Shown one piece after another: positions 1 to 6,094 of a DNA stretch of 17,567 nucleotides; the stretch's first letter is position 1; every line of letters starts with the position of its first letter. Source of the DNA: Candidatus Saccharibacteria bacterium UBA7683 (GTDB lineage Bacteria > Patescibacteriota > Saccharimonadia > Saccharimonadales > UBA7683). Below the pieces are notes generated by a model, which saw nothing but the letters and a program-made list of their open reading frames with translations, was not told the DNA's origin and did not search any database. The stretch covers positions 1 to 17,567 of the forward strand of contig DLGX01000083.1 of NCBI GenBank assembly GCA_002482925.1. The letters are read 5' to 3'. The translations under genes and the position numbers were made by a program.

Positions 1-2136
1 AGAAAACGGTGCTTCAAATTGAAGTTTCTTTTCTGGATTTTCAATCACAACTTGATCTGGCTTTTCTAATCGGTACGGGATTCCTAGATCCGTAAGCAAA
101 GTATCAGCTTGTTTAAGCATTTGATAATACGCGGCACCTTCTTTAGGTTTTGAAGATACGTACACCATTTCTAAGAAGTTGTATTCATCGGGCAAGCCTG
201 TCTGTTCATTAACTGGTTTGCTATGCGCTTTGCCGATTTCGAATAGCGTGAACTCGTCAAAGCCAGCCTTGATATTTGAGTGCACCTTGTCGAGCAAACT
301 CGGCAACAAGCTAAGGCGGTAATACTGTAAATCTGGGCTTAATGCGTTTCTGAGCGCAAATGCTTGCGTTGGATCTTGGCCAGCATTTTTAAGTAAATCA
401 CCGTGCACAAAACTATACGTTAAAAGTTCATTCGCTCCTGCTCGTGCAAGCGTTGTTCTAATTTCAGATTTTAGCGTACGCATAGCGTCTGGTGTTACGG
501 GTGCAATTGAACGCATAGGTAGTGCCGTAGGAAGCTGGTTAAAGCCATACATTCGGCCAACTTCTTCTACAATATCTTCTTCTATTTCAATATCAGGACG
601 CCAAAATGGTGGAGTTACTGAAATTGGACCAGAAGCTACGTGAGCTTCAAATTCTACGTTAGTAAGAAGTTTTACAATTTCATCGTCAGTAAACTTTGAC
701 CCAAGACGGTCATTAATAAACTTTGAAGCTACTTCAATATACTGTGGTTGATTCTCAGCTCGAGCTGGATACTCGTCTGTTACGCCGCCAACAAGTTTAG
801 CCCCGGCCAACTCTTCAAACATTTCAATTGCTTTTGCAAGCACAGAAGGGAGTTGCCGAGCTGGCTGGCCTTTAGTAAGCCTAGTTGCAGCATCGGTGAA
901 GAGCCCGTGAATCATACTAGTTTTTCGTATGTTATACATATTGAAGGTGGCGCACTCCAAAACCACATGAGTAGTGTTTTCATCTATCTCGGAATTACCG
1001 CCGCCCATAACCCCGCCGAGCGCAATCGGACCTTTAGCACTAGTTATTAAGGTTGCATCTTTATGTGGCTGAATTTCTTTACCATCAAGTAGCAGAAGCT
1101 TTTCGTTTTCTTTTGGCCTTCTTACAGAAATTTCTACCTTACCGTTTTGGGCTACTTTATCAAAGTCAAATGCATGCAGCGGCTGAGCCGTTTCCATCAT
1201 TATGAAGTTGGTAATATCGACAATTATATTAATTGGCCGAATCCCTACTCGCTTAAGGTAGCTTTGTAACCATACAGGACTTGGTTTAATATGTACGTTT
1301 TCAAATTCCACAGCCATATAGCGCGGGCTGAGTTCTTTGTCTTCTATAGTAACTGAAATATTTGGACTGTCCGCTTCAGGAAGCACTGGTTTTAAATACC
1401 ACTGTGGGGATTTAAATTCCTTATGTTGAATACCTGCAATTTCGCGCGCTACGCCTAGATGACCGAAACCATCTGGACGATGCGTAAACATTTTATTTTC
1501 AATTTCTAAAATAGTGTCGTCAAGATCGTAGAGATCTTTAAGCAACGTTCCAGGCTGGACCATCTTGTCATCTTGAGCAGAGTCGAAAGATCTAGATTCT
1601 TCGACTTTGTTATCACTTCGCTCAGAATGACGAGCCACTGACACTGGCGTAGTTGGATCGATTATTAATATTCCTTCGTGATCTTCGCTTACGCCTAGTT
1701 CTCGTGGGCTTGCAATCATTCCATTACTCAGTTCACCCCTTAGATCTCTTGCTTCGAGTACAAATAACTCTTTTTCGCCGTAACTTGCAGGCACAATGCT
1801 GGCAGGTGGAAGCCATGCAACCAAAATGCCTTCACTAACATTTGGTGCACCACATACCACTTGCACGTAGCCGTTTTCATCGCGTGCAACATCTTTAACC
1901 ACACCGCCGTCATCAACCTTGCATACGTTAAGCTTGTCGGCATTTGCATGTTTTTCACAGCTCATAACCTTAGCGACAACTATGCCATCGTAGTGCTTAG
2001 AAAGGTCAGTAACTCCTTCAATTCCGCCAAGCCGTTCCGTAGCAAGCTTCACTAATTCATCAGTAGAAATATCAATTAAATCAATATCCGAATACCGTTT
2101 AGCGATATTTTTCGCCCAGTTTAAACTAACTTTCAT
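1..2136 (-). CDS. pheT: Phenylalanine--tRNA ligase beta subunit, 3' end cut by window edge
   Basis: This is the beta subunit of the (alpha-beta)2 enzyme that charges tRNA-Phe in the cytoplasm. My reading of the minus strand gives 712 uninterrupted codons from ATG at 2136 to the window edge, starting MKVSLNWAKNI. Residues about 40-150 are the EMAP-like tRNA-binding domain (KVMSCEKHANADKLNVCKV, then VCGAPNV). Next come the second B1 segment (LEIENKMFTHRPDGFG), the B3/B4 editing region (PLHAFDFDKV, GVMGGGNSEI) and the B5 and catalytic-like core (WRPDIEIEEDIVEEVGRMYGF). Family members run to roughly 800 residues, so the C-terminal anticodon-binding FDX-ACB domain lies mostly outside. The start overlaps the stop of the upstream GDSL gene (ATGA), implying translational coupling. 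Residues about 168-191 are an in-frame repeat-derived insertion (SRSFDSAQDD) without a counterpart in ordinary PheT. Identification is firm. Confidence 0.96.
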   Translation of the reverse strand, partial: MKVSLNWAKNIAKRYSDIDLIDISTDELVKLATERLGGIEGVTDLSKHYDGIVVAKVMSCEKHANADKLNVCKVDDGGVVKDVARDENGYVQVVCGAPNVSEGILVAWLPPASIVPASYGEKELFVLEARDLRGELSNGMIASPRELGVSEDHEGILIIDPTTPVSVARHSERSDNKVEESRSFDSAQDDKMVQPGTLLKDLYDLDDTILEIENKMFTHRPDGFGHLGVAREIAGIQHKEFKSPQWYLKPVLPEADSPNISVTIEDKELSPRYMAVEFENVHIKPSPVWLQSYLKRVGIRPINIIVDITNFIMMETAQPLHAFDFDKVAQNGKVEISVRRPKENEKLLLLDGKEIQPHKDATLITSAKGPIALGGVMGGGNSEIDENTTHVVLECATFNMYNIRKTSMIHGLFTDAATRLTKGQPARQLPSVLAKAIEMFEELAGAKLVGGVTDEYPARAENQPQYIEVASKFINDRLGSKFTDDEIVKLLTNVEFEAHVASGPISVTPPFWRPDIEIEEDIVEEVGRMYGFNQLPTALPMRSIAPVTPDAMRTLKSEIRTTLARAGANELLTYSFVHGDLLKNAGQDPTQAFALRNALSPDLQYYRLSLLPSLLDKVHSNIKAGFDEFTLFEIGKAHSKPVNEQTGLPDEYNFLEMVYVSSKPKEGAAYYQMLKQADTLLTDLGIPYRLEKPDQVVIENPEKKLQFEAPFS
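1567..1631. repeat. Palindromic repeat inserted in frame in pheT
   Basis: The stretch is an imperfect inverted repeat. The left arm starts GTCATCTTGAGCAGAGTCGA, the right arm ends CTCAGAATGAC, and the centre is AGATCTAGAT. The right arm carries extra bases (TTATCACTTCG). Read on the minus strand it encodes hydrophilic residues around SRSFDSAQDD between PTTPV and KMVQPG of PheT without breaking the frame. A half copy (24 of 27 bases matching) lies at 12975-13001, so this is an interspersed repeat and not unique coding sequence. I recall similar palindromes in other genomes but cannot check that here. Confidence 0.85.
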
Positions 2137-2768
2137 TTTAATAACTCCTGTAATTTCGGCATTACTATTTCATAAATTGCCTTATGACCATCTATATTTG
2201 GGTGAAGACCGTCGGCAAGTAAAGTTTCACCTGCTTCGAGTTTTTTCTTGAATTCTTCAAATACCGGGATAAATTCAATATCGAACTCCTCTGAAATTTG
2301 CCTCATTGCATTTTCGTATTTTTCTATTTCAGCAGATTTATAGAAAAGGTCATCACGCCATGGTGCTGGAGCAGTTAAAGCGTCATCATTTGCACTTGAG
2401 CCTATAAATATAATGCTCGCAACATTAGATTTGATGTCGTTTATGATGTTTCGAAGATTCTGCTTATATGTTTCAACGTCAATTTTTTTGCCGCTACTAT
2501 CTTCGTATGAATCATTCACGCCAATTTGCAATAAAACAATGGGCAAAACATTATTTTCTGTCCTTGCGATTACTTCGGCTTTTACTCGCTTAGCAACATC
2601 TTGAGACGTATTACCTGAAATACCTAGATTAAAAACTGTTGGCTGATCTTTGCCATTTAGATCTTTAAGCTTGAGGGAGTCATAATGTAAACGCACCTGA
2701 TCTACCCAGCCATTTGTCACAGCCCAGTAGCCCTGTGTAATACTGTCTCCGAAAACCAAGACTCTCAT
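2133..2768 (-). CDS. SGNH/GDSL-family hydrolase between pheS and pheT
   Basis: A 211-aa esterase/lipase-like enzyme of the SGNH superfamily. All four blocks are visible: GDSITQG with nucleophile Ser9, SGNTS with oxyanion Gly52, GVND with Asn86, and DGLHPN with Asp186 and His189. No signal peptide is evident, so it is probably cytoplasmic. The substrate cannot be read from the sequence; deacylation of small esters or thioesters, TesA/TAP-like, is the family norm. ATG at 2768 overlaps the pheS stop by four bases, and its own TGA overlaps the pheT start by four bases, so it is translated as a middle gene of the phe operon. It should therefore be made in fixed proportion with the two synthetase subunits and share their attenuation control. 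The location is the odd feature; the enzyme itself looks intact. Confidence 0.93.
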   Translation of the reverse strand: MRVLVFGDSITQGYWAVTNGWVDQVRLHYDSLKLKDLNGKDQPTVFNLGISGNTSQDVAKRVKAEVIARTENNVLPIVLLQIGVNDSYEDSSGKKIDVETYKQNLRNIINDIKSNVASIIFIGSSANDDALTAPAPWRDDLFYKSAEIEKYENAMRQISEEFDIEFIPVFEEFKKKLEAGETLLADGLHPNIDGHKAIYEIVMPKLQELLK

Positions 2769-3784
2769 TTGAACTGCCTCAAAAAAGCTAATTTACCGCT
2801 ATTGAAGTGACGGATATCTTCTATGTTGTGTTTCATCATGATGAGTCGTTCTATACCGCAACCCCACGCAAAACCAGTGTAAACTTCTGGGTCTACGCCT
2901 GCCATTTTCAGTACATTCGGGTGAATCATACCGCACCCAAGAAGTTCAATCCAACGTTCGCTACTACAAACACGACAATCTTCGCCTTCTGAGCAGAACG
3001 GACATGAAAGTGAAAATTCAAAACTAGGTTCGGTAAACGGAAAGTAGAACGGGGTAATTTTAGTTTCAACATCTTTGCCAAAGTAACTGGTCAAGAACTG
3101 TTTTAATGTTCCTACTAAATTTCCAACGGTGATTCCCTTACCTACATACACACCTTCTGCTTGGTGAAAGGTATGTTCATGGCGTGCATCAAGATCTTCG
3201 TTTCTAAATACTCTGTCAACCGCAAGAACTGCGATTGGTTCGCCAGCTTCTAGACTTTCTTTGTGAGCTTTGATAATTCTATGCTGCATAGTTGAAGTGT
3301 GTGCAGGTGCTACTAAGCCTTCTTCGGTCATGAAGGTGTCGTAATCATCTCTTGCGGGGTGACCTTCTGGGAAGTTAAGGCTGGTGAACATATGATATTC
3401 GTCGTCAATTTCTCTTGAAGGCGAAATCTCAAAGCCCATTCGGTAAAAAATGTCGCTGATTTTTTGAATTTCTGCACTAATAGGGTGGGTTGTGCCATTT
3501 TCTGTTGAGAGCAATTCTGGAATAACACTATTAACATCTATAGGTGCGGTGACATCAATCGGCTTTAAGTCTGAGATCTGCGAACTAAGATCTGAGATCT
3601 GAGCCTCAAGTTCTTGTTTTAAAGCGTTTACTGCTTGACCAAAAGTTGCACGCTGGTCTTCTGGTTGATCTTTGATCTTTCCGTAGAGTTCACGAAGTTC
3701 TGGTGCGCGTAAAATTACATGTTTGTCTTCAAGTGTTTCTAGCTTTTTGAGCAGTAGCTCGCGTGTGTGTTGAATATCTTCCAT
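2765..3784 (-). CDS. pheS: Phenylalanine--tRNA ligase alpha subunit
   Basis: The catalytic subunit that activates phenylalanine and transfers it to tRNA-Phe. It has 339 aa, normal for the family. The N-terminal coiled-coil arm (about 1-75) contains a duplicated QISDL heptad. The class II core shows HTSTMQHR (162-169), motif 2 around RVFRNEDLDARHEHTFHQAE (191-210) and motif 3 as WGCGIERLIMMKHNI. FTEPSFEFSL is the usual amino-acid pocket segment. Residues 261-273 form CPFC-x5-CRVC, a putative zinc-binding insert that some bacterial PheS have and E. coli lacks. ATG at 3784 lies about 30 bases after the attenuator T-run; the Shine-Dalgarno is weak (AAGG or AGG at poor spacing). It heads the pheS-GDSL-pheT operon. 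Confidence 0.97.
   Translation of the reverse strand: MEDIQHTRELLLKKLETLEDKHVILRAPELRELYGKIKDQPEDQRATFGQAVNALKQELEAQISDLSSQISDLKPIDVTAPIDVNSVIPELLSTENGTTHPISAEIQKISDIFYRMGFEISPSREIDDEYHMFTSLNFPEGHPARDDYDTFMTEEGLVAPAHTSTMQHRIIKAHKESLEAGEPIAVLAVDRVFRNEDLDARHEHTFHQAEGVYVGKGITVGNLVGTLKQFLTSYFGKDVETKITPFYFPFTEPSFEFSLSCPFCSEGEDCRVCSSERWIELLGCGMIHPNVLKMAGVDPEVYTGFAWGCGIERLIMMKHNIEDIRHFNSGKLAFLRQFK
3568..3603. repeat. pheS: Duplicated heptad repeat within pheS
   Basis: An 11-base unit TCTGAGATCTG occurs at 3570-3580 and again at 3591-3601, 21 bases apart. It encodes two consecutive QISDL-containing heptads in the coiled-coil arm. The 21-base period equals one coiled-coil heptad, so the duplication keeps both frame and register. 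Confidence 0.7.
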
Positions 3785-3812
3785 ATACCTATAAATTCTA
3801 CCTTACTTTAAT

Positions 3813-3837
3813 AAAAAAACCTCGCCTTGGTGCGAGG
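3813..3837 (-). terminator. Intrinsic terminator of the pheS leader (attenuator)
   Basis: On the minus strand CCTCGC (3837-3832), loop ACCAAG, GCGAGG (3825-3820) is followed directly by seven T residues (3819-3813). The stem is a perfect 6 bp with five G-C pairs. It lies between the leader peptide and the pheS start, so it is placed as an attenuator and would block transcription of pheS, the GDSL gene and pheT. Confidence 0.88.
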
Positions 3838-3864
3838 AAGTTGTTCATGACAAAATCGCCTCGC
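3832..3864 (-). promoter_or_regulatory. Predicted antiterminator pairing in the pheS leader
   Basis: GCGAGG at 3864-3859, directly after the leader-peptide stop codon, is identical to the 3' arm of the terminator. It can pair instead with CCTCGC at 3837-3832, leaving a 21-base loop. This pairing and the terminator stem exclude each other. A ribosome waiting at the Phe codons (3894-3877) would leave GCGAGG free. One that reaches the stop codon (3867-3865) would cover it and let the terminator form. The geometry is read from the sequence; the switching is inference. Confidence 0.78.
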
Positions 3865-3909
3865 TTAGCGGGTTGTAAAAAAGTTAAAAAAGAAAACTTT
3901 TTGTGCCAT
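3865..3909 (-). CDS. Phe-rich leader peptide of the pheS operon
   Basis: A 14-codon ORF, MAQKVFFFNFFTTR, ends in TAA. Five of its 14 residues are phenylalanine (codons 6-8, 10 and 11), an extreme enrichment directly upstream of a phenylalanyl-tRNA synthetase operon. A TATACT box ends eight bases before the ATG, so the transcript probably begins at or within two bases of the start codon and the peptide would be read from a leaderless mRNA. No Shine-Dalgarno is present. Its role would be to couple ribosome progress, and hence charged tRNA-Phe supply, to folding of the downstream terminator. This is functionally like E. coli PheM ([14 protein letters not shown]), but I see no sequence relation beyond the Phe run. 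The peptide itself probably has no other function. Confidence 0.82.
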   Translation of the reverse strand: MAQKVFFFNFFTTR

Positions 3910-3917
3910 CAAAAAAT

Positions 3918-3923
3918 AGTATA
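3918..3923 (-). promoter_or_regulatory. Promoter -10 box of the pheS leader
   Basis: TATACT on the minus strand is followed by seven bases, a G and then the leader-peptide ATG at 3909. The upstream -35 is poor (TTAATT at 17-base spacing). The intergenic stretch 3785-3974 is fully accounted for by this promoter, the leader peptide and the terminator; the AT-rich remainder, 3924-3974, shows nothing else. Confidence 0.65.
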
Positions 3924-3974
3924 CTACAGATACCACAAAAAATTAATTCTACATATACATAATTATAACTATCT

Positions 3975-4700
3975 TTATAGTTTTGTTTCGGTCTGCCGAG
4001 ATTGTTCTTCTTCAGTTATTGCCTGTCCGTTAGAAACATTTGTCTGGGGTAAGCTAGAAACTGCGCCAGTATCCACATTAACTTGTGAACCATTACTCGA
4101 CTCGTCGTTTGTACCTTTATACATAGTGCTGATTTCATTCATCATCTGCCTTGGGCCAAGATCTCCAGAACTCTGCATTTGCACACCAATGAATGCAGCA
4201 ATTTCATCTGCCTCTTTTTTTAATGGCGCATCCTGAATCATAGAGCCCATTAGACCACCTATGCCAACAGTACGACTTCCACTACCTAGTTTGATTTGTT
4301 GGCCTGATTTAGTTCTTAGAAAAATTGTTGCAACTTGCTGATTTTGTCGATTTGATGGCTCACCCTGAGTCCTGGCGATTTGTCGAATGTTTAACTCGAC
4401 GAGCGCGACTTCGCTAAGCATAAATTTTTGCGTGCTTGATTCGGTAAATAAACCCTTAGCCCTTATAAATGAATCGCGTGACTTAGTAAGCTCTATTGTT
4501 GAACTTTTTGCGAAAACTAAAACAAGCACTGCTACTATCAGCAAGCCTAAGCCGGCCAAAGAAAGTATCCTTAGATCGCTTAATAAGAGCCCGTACACGC
4601 ACAAGCCTATTCCTGTGGCACCTATAATAGTTGCAACAGTGATACTTACTGTTGCCGAATTGTTTATTATTATACTATCGTTTGTTTTTTGCATTTTCAT
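3975..4700 (-). CDS. Two-TM membrane protein of unknown function
   Basis: A 241-aa protein I cannot assign to a named family. It has a short N-terminal tail, then TM1 at about 16-40 and TM2 at about 43-64, separated by a tight turn (SDLR). This TM hairpin precedes a soluble region (about 68-175) whose alternating pattern, RDSFIRAKGLFTES and SEVALVELN, resembles bacterial PH-like domains attached to a TM hairpin. A Gly-rich patch GSGSRTVGIGGLMGSM follows. The last 50 or so residues are polar, Ser/Asn/Gln/Glu-rich and probably disordered. The ATG at 4700 has a good Shine-Dalgarno (AAAGGA, seven bases upstream). It follows the small zinc-finger gene by 40 bases and precedes the pheS leader, with no terminator seen between it and that leader, so some read-through into the attenuator is possible. 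Confidence 0.8.
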   Translation of the reverse strand: MKMQKTNDSIIINNSATVSITVATIIGATGIGLCVYGLLLSDLRILSLAGLGLLIVAVLVLVFAKSSTIELTKSRDSFIRAKGLFTESSTQKFMLSEVALVELNIRQIARTQGEPSNRQNQQVATIFLRTKSGQQIKLGSGSRTVGIGGLMGSMIQDAPLKKEADEIAAFIGVQMQSSGDLGPRQMMNEISTMYKGTNDESSNGSQVNVDTGAVSSLPQTNVSNGQAITEEEQSRQTETKL

Positions 4701-4740
4701 TTTTTATTCCTTTTTAACTTAATACAACTATACCACCTTC

Positions 4741-4896
4741 TTATACGCTTGCCAGGTGCCAGAGGTGGCAGTGTCTGCATTTATATACTTTAAGTTTAGT
4801 TCCGTGCAGATGCTTGGCGTATGTTGCCGCGCCTTGAGCAGATTCTTTTGAACTAAACGCTAACTTTTCTATGCACGGGAGTGTTTTTTCTTCCAT
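4741..4896 (-). CDS. Small zinc-finger-like protein (51 aa)
   Basis: A short ORF reads MEEKTLPCIEKLAFSSKES at its start and VYKCRHCHLWHLASV at its end. The C-terminal pattern Y-x-C-x2-C-x2-WHL, an upstream cysteine (Cys8) and the central helical SSKESAQGAATYAK recall a group of tiny bacterial and phage proteins that end YxCxxCxxWHLTS. The ligands would be Cys8, Cys40, Cys43 and His47. The function is unknown; nucleic-acid binding is a guess from the fold type. Support for a real gene comes from the conserved-looking Cys/His pattern, the charged reading frame and a TATACT box eight bases before the ATG. It may share a transcript with the two-TM protein 40 bases downstream. Confidence 0.78.
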   Translation of the reverse strand: MEEKTLPCIEKLAFSSKESAQGAATYAKHLHGTKLKVYKCRHCHLWHLASV

Positions 4897-4904
4897 AATT
4901 TATA

Positions 4905-4910
4905 AGTATA
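4905..4910 (-). promoter_or_regulatory. Promoter -10 box of the small zinc-finger gene
   Basis: TATACT on the minus strand ends eight bases before the ATG at 4896, predicting a leaderless or nearly leaderless mRNA. No good -35 is seen at 16-18 bases. Confidence 0.6.
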
Positions 4911-4913
4911 GGT

Positions 4914-4940
4914 AAAAAGAAAGACAATTGCTTGCCTTTC
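4914..4940 (-). terminator. Terminator after the FMN reductase gene
   Basis: On the minus strand GAAAG-G-CAA, loop GCAA, TTG-T-CTTTC is followed by TTTTT. The stem has one internal mismatch. It lies 20 bases past the FMN reductase stop and just before the next minus-strand promoter. Its plus-strand reading also ends in TTTT, but no plus gene enters it. Confidence 0.78.
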
Positions 4941-4959
4941 TTTTACTTAAATTGATTTT

Positions 4960-5508
4960 TTAGCCTTCAACTTTTTTAACCAGTGCATCTATTACAGATT
5001 TAGCCTGGTGTTCGTAGTGGTCAGCAAAAGCTAATTCGCCATTTTCATTAAAAGCTGACCAGATTTCTGCAATGCCTACACGTGGAGTTACAATATCAAG
5101 CTTTAGCCACCCAGCTACAAGCGACAAGTTAGCCTGTGCGTATGGTGCGCCCGCTGCACCGTAACCAACAAATCCGGTAGGCTTGCCATTCCATTCATTT
5201 CCTAAGTGATCGAGCGCATTTTTTAATGAAGCCGGCATTCCATGATTATATTCCGGACTTACAAACACCACTGCATCAGCGTTGTTAACATGCGTTGCCC
5301 ATGTACGATCTTCTTCTTCGGCGTAATCACTATTTGTAACCATAGAAGGTAGCATTTCTGGAAGTTCATAAGAAAGATCAAGTTCTTTGAGATCCACATG
5401 ATCTACTTCAAAACGACCATCTTTTTCAACCTGACCTACAAACCAATCGCCAACTTTTTTACCAGCTCGGCCTTTTCGCACGCTTACAGTAACAACCAAT
5501 AAATTCAT
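4960..5508 (-). CDS. NADPH-dependent FMN reductase / flavodoxin-fold oxidoreductase
   Basis: A 182-aa cytoplasmic flavoprotein of the NADPH-dependent FMN reductase family (YieF/ChrR/azoreductase type), which passes electrons from NAD(P)H through FMN to quinones, azo compounds or metal ions. The N-terminus MNLLVVTVSVRKGRAGKKV is the first strand and FMN phosphate loop. SPEYNHGMPASLKNALDHL (84-102) is the family signature that contacts the flavin ring. GFVGYGAAG follows. The start is fixed at 5508 by GGAGG four bases upstream; an in-frame ATG at 5565 would translate the operator region and lacks a ribosome site. The gene diverges from yajQ across palindromic half sites that probably bind a redox or substrate sensor, and it ends in its own terminator. 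The exact substrate cannot be told. Confidence 0.93.
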   Translation of the reverse strand: MNLLVVTVSVRKGRAGKKVGDWFVGQVEKDGRFEVDHVDLKELDLSYELPEMLPSMVTNSDYAEEEDRTWATHVNNADAVVFVSPEYNHGMPASLKNALDHLGNEWNGKPTGFVGYGAAGAPYAQANLSLVAGWLKLDIVTPRVGIAEIWSAFNENGELAFADHYEHQAKSVIDALVKKVEG

Positions 5509-5525
5509 AGAACCTCCTTTTAATA

Positions 5526-5564
5526 TGTTTAAGTATGTACTTAATTTAAGCAAATACTTAAACA
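5526..5564. promoter_or_regulatory. Palindromic operator between FMN reductase and yajQ
   Basis: TTAAGTA-TG-TACTTAA (5529-5544) is a perfect 7+7 palindrome. An 11-base inverted repeat TGTTTAAGTAT (5526-5536) / ATACTTAAACA (5554-5564) frames the region, and CTTAA-T-TTAAG (5540-5550) lies in the middle. This gives four similar half sites. The layout suits a dimeric winged-helix repressor (HxlR or MarR type are common next to such reductases), but no such regulator gene is adjacent. The protein that binds is unknown. Confidence 0.65.
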
Positions 5565-5573
5565 TTCTGCAAG

Positions 5574-5582
5574 TGGTATAAT
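5574..5582 (+). promoter_or_regulatory. Extended -10 promoter of yajQ
   Basis: TGG-TATAAT is an extended -10 box that ends six bases before the ATG at 5589. The transcript would start at or next to the A of ATG, so yajQ mRNA is predicted to be leaderless. Confidence 0.68.
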
Positions 5583-5588
5583 AAAATC

Positions 5589-6089
5589 ATGGCTAAAGAT
5601 TCATCATTCGATATAGTTTCAGATTACGACATAGCAAAAGTTACGAACGCTGTTGAACAATCGCAACGCGAAATTACCAGTCGCTACGATTTTAAAGGCA
5701 CGAAAGCTAACATAGAATTTACCGACGGCAATAAAACTGGCGTTACAATTATTGGAGACAATCAGTTTCATCTTGATAGTATTATCGATATTCTGCGTAA
5801 GAAACTTGCAGGCGCAGGTGTAAGCCAGAAAATTTTAGATGTAAGCAAAGACCCTGTTGAAGGCAATATGCAAATAAAATGGGAACTTGAATTTAGAAAA
5901 GGTTTGAATCAAGAAAATGCTAAAAAAGTTACAAAACTAATTCGCGATCATTATCCGAAAGTGAAACCCCAAATACAAGGTGAAGAAATACGCGTATCTT
6001 CACCAAAGCGCGACGAACTTCAAGGTGTTATGCAGGTACTTCGAGATTCCGACTTTGACTTTCCACTAGAATTTACTAACTACAGATAA
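5589..6089 (+). CDS. yajQ: YajQ family nucleotide-binding protein
   Basis: A 166-aa member of the UPF0234/YajQ family, of usual length. The N-terminus MAKDSSFDIVSDYDIAKVTNAVEQSQREITSRYDFKGT is the family hallmark from end to end, and the C-terminus DSDFDFPLEFTNYR is equally typical. The fold is two ferredoxin-like domains in tandem. Relatives bind nucleotides, tRNA or, in Xanthomonas and Pseudomonas, cyclic di-GMP; no such role can be deduced here, and no diguanylate cyclase gene is visible. The start is supported by an extended -10 six bases upstream. A histidine phosphatase gene starts five bases after its stop, so the two form an operon. Confidence 0.96.
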   Translation: MAKDSSFDIVSDYDIAKVTNAVEQSQREITSRYDFKGTKANIEFTDGNKTGVTIIGDNQFHLDSIIDILRKKLAGAGVSQKILDVSKDPVEGNMQIKWELEFRKGLNQENAKKVTKLIRDHYPKVKPQIQGEEIRVSSPKRDELQGVMQVLRDSDFDFPLEFTNYR

Positions 6090-6094
6090 AACTT

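Noticed and set aside
748..1050. Plus-strand 100-codon frame opposite pheT
   Set aside because: The minus strand is a continuous, well-conserved pheT across this interval; the plus frame has no ribosome site or recognisable family.
1567..1631. pheT as a pseudogene because of the repeat insertion
   Set aside because: The frame is intact on both sides for 712 codons and all downstream motifs are preserved.
2133..2768. UGA recoded to glycine (code 25)
   Set aside because: TGA ends pheS, the GDSL gene and the nuclease exactly at ATGA start overlaps, so it is a stop.
3785..3974. T-box riboswitch upstream of pheS
   Set aside because: I find no T-box bulge sequence or specifier stem; the leader is too short and instead has a peptide-attenuator layout.
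3763..4236. Plus-strand 157-codon frame over the pheS leader
   Set aside because: It runs antisense through the terminator, leader peptide and membrane-protein end, with Cys/Ile-rich composition typical of a shadow frame.
5509..5565. N-terminal extension of the FMN reductase from an upstream ATG
   Set aside because: It would translate the operator palindromes, has no ribosome site, and the family N-terminus begins at the ATG preceded by GGAGG.
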